From: CAINVV01 sp964506325
Lineage (GTDB): Bacteria; Bacteroidota; Bacteroidia; Bacteroidales; Prolixibacteraceae
Reading direction: 5' to 3'
NCBI GenBank assembly: GCA_964506325.1
Contig: CAZDLO010000062.1
Location: 1-20,144, forward strand
Length of the DNA stretch: 20,144 nt
The notes beneath the pieces were generated by a model. It was not told the DNA's origin. It saw only the letters and a program-made list of their open reading frames with translations, and searched no databases. Position 1 is the first letter of the stretch, and each line of letters begins with the position of its first letter. Positions 16,964-20,144 of this stretch are shown here, piece by piece. The position numbers and the translations under genes are program-made.

Positions 16964-17681
16964 TCATTTGCAGTATGCTTTCTGCTTCCTTCAACTGATC
17001 CGGTTTCCCGAGGTCCATCCATAGTTCTGAATTTTCCTGGTAGCCATAGATTTCCTGGTCCTTTGCCAGCCGGAGGTACAATTGTATGATTGAAAATTTA
17101 CCTGTTTCTGTTATCAATGGAAAAATATGAGGTTCAATTATCTGAATACCGCTGAAAGCAAAATTTTGAGCGTCTGATACTTTCCCGGTCAGCTTCTCCT
17201 CACCTGTTTTAATATTTCTCCAGCCTGACAAGCGCATATCCTGATTAAAAACCAGGTAACGATCTGTCTGCCTTTTTCTAACAGCCAGGGTAGCAATTCC
17301 CTTCATTTTCTGATGATAAGCGAAGAAATCTACCAAATTAAGAGAACTGAGGACATCCACATTGTATACTAAAAAAGGTTCATTGTCACCCAGTAAATCA
17401 TGTGCTTTCAAAATAGCTCCGCCGGTGTCAAGGAGTTGATCCGATTCGTCTGATATAGAAACCGGAAGGTCAAAAAAATGCTTTTCTCTCAGAAAGTCAA
17501 CAATTTTATCTCCAAAATGGTGAACGTTTACAATGATTTCAGATACCTCAAGTTCCGTTACCTTTCTGATGGCTCTTTCGAGAAGTGTAATGCCGCCGAG
17601 TTCCACCAGGGCTTTGGGCCTGTCAGATGTATAAGAAAGTAACCTTGTTCCGAGTCCGGCGGCTAAAATGAACGCTTTCAT
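16950..17681 (-). CDS. MurU-like sugar-1-phosphate nucleotidyltransferase
   Basis: A single-domain nucleotidyltransferase (243 residues) that would join a sugar-1-phosphate to an NTP. The closest idea is MurU, which makes UDP-MurNAc from MurNAc-1-phosphate in peptidoglycan recycling. The N-terminal signature LAAGLGTRL (6-14) and RPKALVELGG (21-30) bind the nucleotide. DTGGAIL (85-91) and the metal-binding aspartate in YNVDVLSS (Asp109) are present. There is no C-terminal acyltransferase or left-handed helix domain, so it is not GlmU. The gene begins with an ATGA overlap with a 48-residue Cys-rich ORF and lies downstream of an AmgK-like kinase, the enzyme that would supply its substrate. A glucose- or mannose-1-phosphate transferase is the alternative. 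Its tail overlaps ung by 14 nt. Confidence 0.85.
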   Translation of the reverse strand: MKAFILAAGLGTRLLSYTSDRPKALVELGGITLLERAIRKVTELEVSEIIVNVHHFGDKIVDFLREKHFFDLPVSISDESDQLLDTGGAILKAHDLLGDNEPFLVYNVDVLSSLNLVDFFAYHQKMKGIATLAVRKRQTDRYLVFNQDMRLSGWRNIKTGEEKLTGKVSDAQNFAFSGIQIIEPHIFPLITETGKFSIIQLYLRLAKDQEIYGYQENSELWMDLGKPDQLKEAESILQMITNL

Positions 17682-17824
17682 TGAGGTATGACATTAACAT
17701 TCGTCAGTTTAACAGGCTTACACAACTTATCCTCTTTTTTGGAGGCCCTGCCACATTTCCTACATTCAAAATTGGGCTTTTCAGGTTTTTCGTACTCTTT
17801 TTTCTCGCACTTTTTCTTGGTCAT
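17678..17824 (-). CDS. Small Cys-containing (zinc-ribbon-like) protein, 48 aa
   Basis: I read this frame directly on the minus strand from an ATG at 17822-17824 to a TGA at 17678-17680. An in-frame TAA lies four codons before the ATG. The product has 48 residues, is very lysine-rich, and has cysteines at 6, 21, 24 and 35. The centre reads FECRKCGRASKKEDKLCKP, a CxxCG knuckle with a later Cys-Lys-Pro, which suggests a zinc site. There is no signal peptide or membrane segment. Its stop codon overlaps the start of the murU-like gene as ATGA, the usual sign of translational coupling, and it lies 61 nt after the kinase-RapZ fusion. The function is unknown to me; small proteins of this pattern may exist in relatives, but I could not search. 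Confidence 0.72.
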   Translation of the reverse strand: MTKKKCEKKEYEKPEKPNFECRKCGRASKKEDKLCKPVKLTNVNVIPQ

Positions 17825-17885
17825 AGTCAAAGGTTATCGTGTCACCTGTATTTACGGATTAAGGTTGGCGAGGTAACATAAACTA

Positions 17886-19323
17886 TTAATTATCTTGCTC
17901 TCTATGTTGTAAGACAATTCTAGCGGTGAATTTCTCCCTGAGGTGTGCAGCCATTCTTTCTGCAGTATATACAGACCGATGCTGACCGCCTGTACAACCA
18001 AACTGAACGGTCAGATGGGAGAATTTTCTTTCAATGTAGCGATCAACACTTTGATCGACAAGACTGAATACTGCTTTAAGGAACTCTTCAACATCCGGAT
18101 AAGATTCAAGATAATTGATGACATCCTCGTCTTTACCGGTAAGATGCTGGTATTCGATCATTCTTCCAGGGTTTGGGAGCGCCCTGCAATCAAAAACAAA
18201 ACCACCTCCATTGCCGGATATATCAGCCGGAATACCTTTTTTATAGGAGAAACTCGTAATTGATACCGTTAATTCCGTTTCTGCGGATGCAATTTTATTT
18301 AAGACTTCAGATTTCTGAAGGGAGTTAAGTACCCGAAACAGCTCATTTAGCTCGACCGGGATATCAAGTTTAGCCATCACCACATTTAAATTCTGCAAGG
18401 CATATGGTATACTTTTCAAAAAATGGGTTTTTTTCTCATAGAAACCACGGAAACCGTATGCTCCCATTGCCTGCATCATACGAATAAGCACGTACCCGTA
18501 AAAGTACTGTTTGAATTCCTTTCGATTTACGCTGCATAATTGTTGTAACCGGTCAAGATAGTTTTCGATTAGTTCCTCACGAATATGTTGTGGTATGTCG
18601 GCCTTGGCGTCGTAAAGAAGGGATGCGAGGTCATACTGCAGAGCTCCTCTCCTGCCCCCCTGGTAGTCAATGAACCAGGGTTTACCCTGACGTATAAGGA
18701 TATTTCTGCTTTGAAAATCCCGCATCATGAAATAATTACTTTCTGCCTTCAGTNNNNNNNNNNAAATAATCACAGAATGCAACATAGTCATCTTCAAGTG
18801 ATTGTTCATCAAATGAAACCTTGGCAAGTTTAAGAAAATAGTATTTAAAATAATTGAGGTCCCACATCATTGACTGGCGATCAAATGCTTTCCTTGGATA
18901 GCAAAGTTCGTAATTAATGCCTTTGCCTGCGGTGATTTGGATTTGAGGCAAAATCCTGACCACTTTCCTGTATGCTTCGGTTATCTCATCGGCAAAACCC
19001 TTCCGGGTGCGGATTTCAGATAAATAGGAGAAAAGAGTTTCATCGCCAAGATCTTCCTGAAGATAAATCCCTGAGGAAGGTTCATAAGCATATATTTCGG
19101 GAACCTGAATATTTTCAGATCGAAGATGCCGGGAAAAGTTAACGAATGCATTGTTCTCCTTAAGGTCATCATTCCATGTTCCTATTGCTTGAAAATGCAT
19201 GCTTTTCAAACGGACATATTCGCGGTAAGAACCAGAAGGAGGAAGCATTTCAATGGAGGTGACCTCTTCATAAAAGTGCGCCTGAAAAAGTTGTGCCAGT
19301 TTTTGCTCTGTTTGTTTTTTCAC
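17886..19323 (-). CDS. AmgK-like sugar kinase fused to RapZ C-terminal domain (contains assembly gap)
   Basis: The N-terminal part is an aminoglycoside-phosphotransferase-fold kinase like AmgK, which phosphorylates the anomeric carbon of MurNAc/GlcNAc. Motifs are LPPSGSYREYVRL (nucleotide loop), YLQEDLGDETLF, the catalytic loop FMMRDFQSRN and the metal motif WFIDYQGGRRG. The C-terminal ~130 residues match the RapZ C-terminal domain: SFSYKKGIPAD, VFDCRALPNPGR, LTGKDEDV and FGCTGGQHRSVYTAE. The RapZ P-loop domain is absent. Ten Ns at 18754-18763 break the frame; removing them gives one open frame of about 475 residues, reading FCDYLLKAESNYF at the join. I start at the GTG at 19321-19323; a TTG at 19368 falls inside a -7 promoter match just past a terminator. 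It heads the operon with the 48-aa ORF and murU. Confidence 0.85.
18754..18763. other. Assembly gap (10 Ns) inside the kinase-RapZ gene
   Basis: Ten N characters interrupt the coding sequence. The flanking frames differ by an amount that is resolved if the true gap length is a multiple of three, including zero. With zero missing bases the joining codon is TTA (Leu). The Ns are therefore probably a nominal spacer rather than measured missing sequence. Confidence 0.9.
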
Positions 19324-19365
19324 TCGTGTTGAAGTTGTTTTGTTTTTTCTGAAACTGAGTAAGCA

Positions 19366-19373
19366 CAAAAATA
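19366..19373 (-). promoter_or_regulatory. Putative -7 promoter element for the kinase-RapZ operon
   Basis: The minus strand reads TATTTTTG, a match to TAnnTTTG and identical to the octamer before gyrA. A TTG lies 17 nt upstream (19391-19393) inside the terminator hairpin. The inferred transcript start near 19359 leaves a 36-nt leader before the GTG at 19323 and excludes the TTG at 19368 as start codon. Confidence 0.45.
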
Positions 19374-19378
19374 TTAAA

Positions 19379-19411
19379 AAAAAGCTGCCCCAATGATTGG
19401 GACAGCTTTTT
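19379..19411 (-). terminator. Rho-independent terminator after rplI
   Basis: The arms at 19379-19393 and 19397-19411 (core AAGCTGCCCCAA / TTGGGACAGCTT) make a 15-bp stem with one C-A mismatch and a 3-nt loop. On the minus strand the stem runs into eight consecutive Ts (19383-19376). It lies about 50 nt beyond the rplI stop codon and fits termination of the ribosomal-protein operon. Confidence 0.85.
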
Positions 19412-19461
19412 ATCAGCTTAATAAAATGATATGGAAATTTGTACGGACTGAAACCTTATCC

Positions 19462-19908
19462 CTATTCGGCGATGACTTCAAATTCCAGTTCAACCACCAC
19501 TTCACGGTGAAATTTCACCTTCGCAATGTGTTTCCCAATTTCTTTTATAGAATCTTCCTTGATGGTGATTTGTTTACGATCAACCTCAAATCCTTTCTCT
19601 TTCAACGCTTCGGCAACCTGAATATTGTTGACAGAGCCAAAAATCTTACCTGTAGAACTGGTCTTAGCCCCGACTACGATGGTGATTGTTTTCAGAATTT
19701 CGGCCTGTTTCAACGCAACGTCTTTAAGCTTGGCTTCTTTGTGAGCACGTTGTTTCAGGTTCTCTGAAAGGACTTTTTTTGATGACGGTGTGGCTAAGAT
19801 AGCCAGTTTCTGGGGGATCAGGTAATTACGACCAAATCCGTTTTTGACAACAAGCACATCGTCTTTGCTACCCAGATTTGCAACATCTTGAAGCAGAATA
19901 ATCTCCAT
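19462..19908 (-). CDS. rplI: Large-subunit ribosomal protein bL9
   Basis: bL9 binds 23S rRNA near the L1 stalk with its N-terminal domain and extends a long helix to a second globular domain. The 148-residue protein has the family length. The N-terminal signature is MEIILLQDVANLGSKDDVLVVKNGF in two pieces, including VKNGFGRNYLIPQKLA. A lysine-rich helix spans about 41-75, and the C-terminal domain begins at TKTITIV-like sequence followed by TGKIFGSVNN. It lies 18 nt after rpsR and ends shortly before a strong terminator, the usual end of the rpsF-rpsR-rplI operon. It is preceded by a clear Shine-Dalgarno sequence, unlike the other genes here. Confidence 0.98.
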   Translation of the reverse strand: MEIILLQDVANLGSKDDVLVVKNGFGRNYLIPQKLAILATPSSKKVLSENLKQRAHKEAKLKDVALKQAEILKTITIVVGAKTSSTGKIFGSVNNIQVAEALKEKGFEVDRKQITIKEDSIKEIGKHIAKVKFHREVVVELEFEVIAE

Positions 19909-19914
19909 TTTCGT

Positions 19915-19921
19915 ACCTCCT
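19915..19921 (-). promoter_or_regulatory. Strong Shine-Dalgarno sequence for rplI
   Basis: The minus strand reads AGGAGGT, with 6 nt before the rplI ATG. This is a near-complete match to the anti-Shine-Dalgarno sequence. The leaders of gyrA, clpC, purC, ung and the thioredoxin gene show no such element, in line with the low Shine-Dalgarno use of Bacteroidetes. Confidence 0.8.
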
Positions 19922-19926
19922 AATAA

Positions 19927-20144
19927 TTATTTTAACAAATCTGTTACATATGGCAACAAGGCGATCATTCTTGAACGTTTAATTGCCTGTGATACTTTAC
20001 GTTGGTATTTCAAAGAAGTACCTGTAATGCGGCGAGGCAGAATTTTACCCTGCTCGTTGAGAAATTTTTTCAAGAATTCAGGATCTTTATAATCCACATA
20101 CTTGATACCGTTCTTTTTAAAACGACAGTATTTCTTCTTTTTTA
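19927..20144 (-). CDS. rpsR: Small-subunit ribosomal protein bS18 (5' end outside window)
   Basis: The last 71 residues of bS18 are present, up to the TAA at 19927-19929; the start lies beyond the right edge. The visible part begins KKKKYCRFKKNGIKYVDYKD and contains the bS18 core LPRRITGTSLKYQRKVSQA followed by IKRSRMIALLPYV. bS18 pairs with bS6 on the platform of the 30S subunit. In Bacteroidetes ribosomes bS18 is also near the 16S 3' end that bS21 holds sequestered. rplI follows 18 nt downstream, and rpsF is expected just outside the window. Confidence 0.96.
   Translation of the reverse strand, partial: KKKKYCRFKKNGIKYVDYKDPEFLKKFLNEQGKILPRRITGTSLKYQRKVSQAIKRSRMIALLPYVTDLLK

Noticed and set aside
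17681..17881. Plus-strand frame of 66 codons rich in Phe and Leu
   Set aside because: It is the antisense shadow of the lysine-rich 48-residue ORF (Lys codons AAA/AAG read as Phe/Leu in reverse).
17886..19368. Two separate truncated kinase genes or a pseudogene
   Set aside because: The break coincides exactly with the ten Ns and the frame closes when they are removed, so it is an assembly effect.
19324..19368. TTG start at 19368 for the kinase-RapZ gene
   Set aside because: It lies inside the predicted -7 element and just behind the terminator T run; the GTG at 19323 fits the protein family better.
1..20144. Defence system, prophage, integrative element, CRISPR, tRNA or rRNA
   Set aside because: No integrase, transposase, phage or defence domains, no spaced repeats and no tRNA-like cloverleaf were seen; gene content is housekeeping throughout.

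Overview
The window looks like a chromosomal segment of a Bacteroidota bacterium, most likely Bacteroidales or a close relative. The protein sequences are of Bacteroidetes type (GyrA, ClpC, long-form PurC, PhoH, a BtuB-like TonB receptor). Almost no gene has a Shine-Dalgarno sequence, and several promoters carry the Bacteroidetes -7 element TAnnTTTG. A run of ten Ns at 18754-18763 indicates a draft or metagenome assembly. Content is mostly housekeeping and densely packed. I see no tRNA, rRNA, CRISPR array, insertion sequence or prophage.

Layout. 1-3589 (minus): gyrA followed by a secreted TPR protein that runs off the left edge. 3590-3924: divergent control region. 3925-6489 (plus): clpC, convergent with mazG (minus, stop codons 1 nt apart). 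7530-10028 (plus): phoH, purC and a TlpA-like thioredoxin, closed by a hairpin terminator. 10195-12267 (minus): a BtuB-like TonB-dependent receptor, divergent from a Tat-exported GH109-type oxidoreductase/glycosidase (12387-13832), with a palindrome between them. A 23-bp perfect hairpin separates that gene from an FHS-family sugar transporter and a ROK sugar kinase (minus, 13974-16174). 16301-16963 (plus): ung. 16950-19323 (minus): an amgK-rapZ fusion gene (split by the Ns), a 48-residue cysteine-rich protein too short for ordinary gene calling, and a murU-like nucleotidyltransferase. 19462-20144 (minus): rplI and the 3' part of rpsR.

How the genes may work together. The most interesting unit is 16950-19323. 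An anomeric sugar kinase (AmgK-like) is fused to the C-terminal domain of RapZ, a domain that in E. coli senses glucosamine-6-phosphate. Downstream lies a MurU-like uridylyltransferase. The pair matches the AmgK/MurU bypass that recycles MurNAc to UDP-MurNAc. Between them is a tiny Cys-containing protein whose stop codon overlaps the murU start (ATGA). Deleting the ten Ns restores one open frame, so the kinase gene is probably intact and the Ns a nominal join. A second possible theme is amino-sugar use: a GH109-type enzyme, a sugar/H+ symporter and an atypical zinc-less ROK kinase lie together, though on opposite strands.
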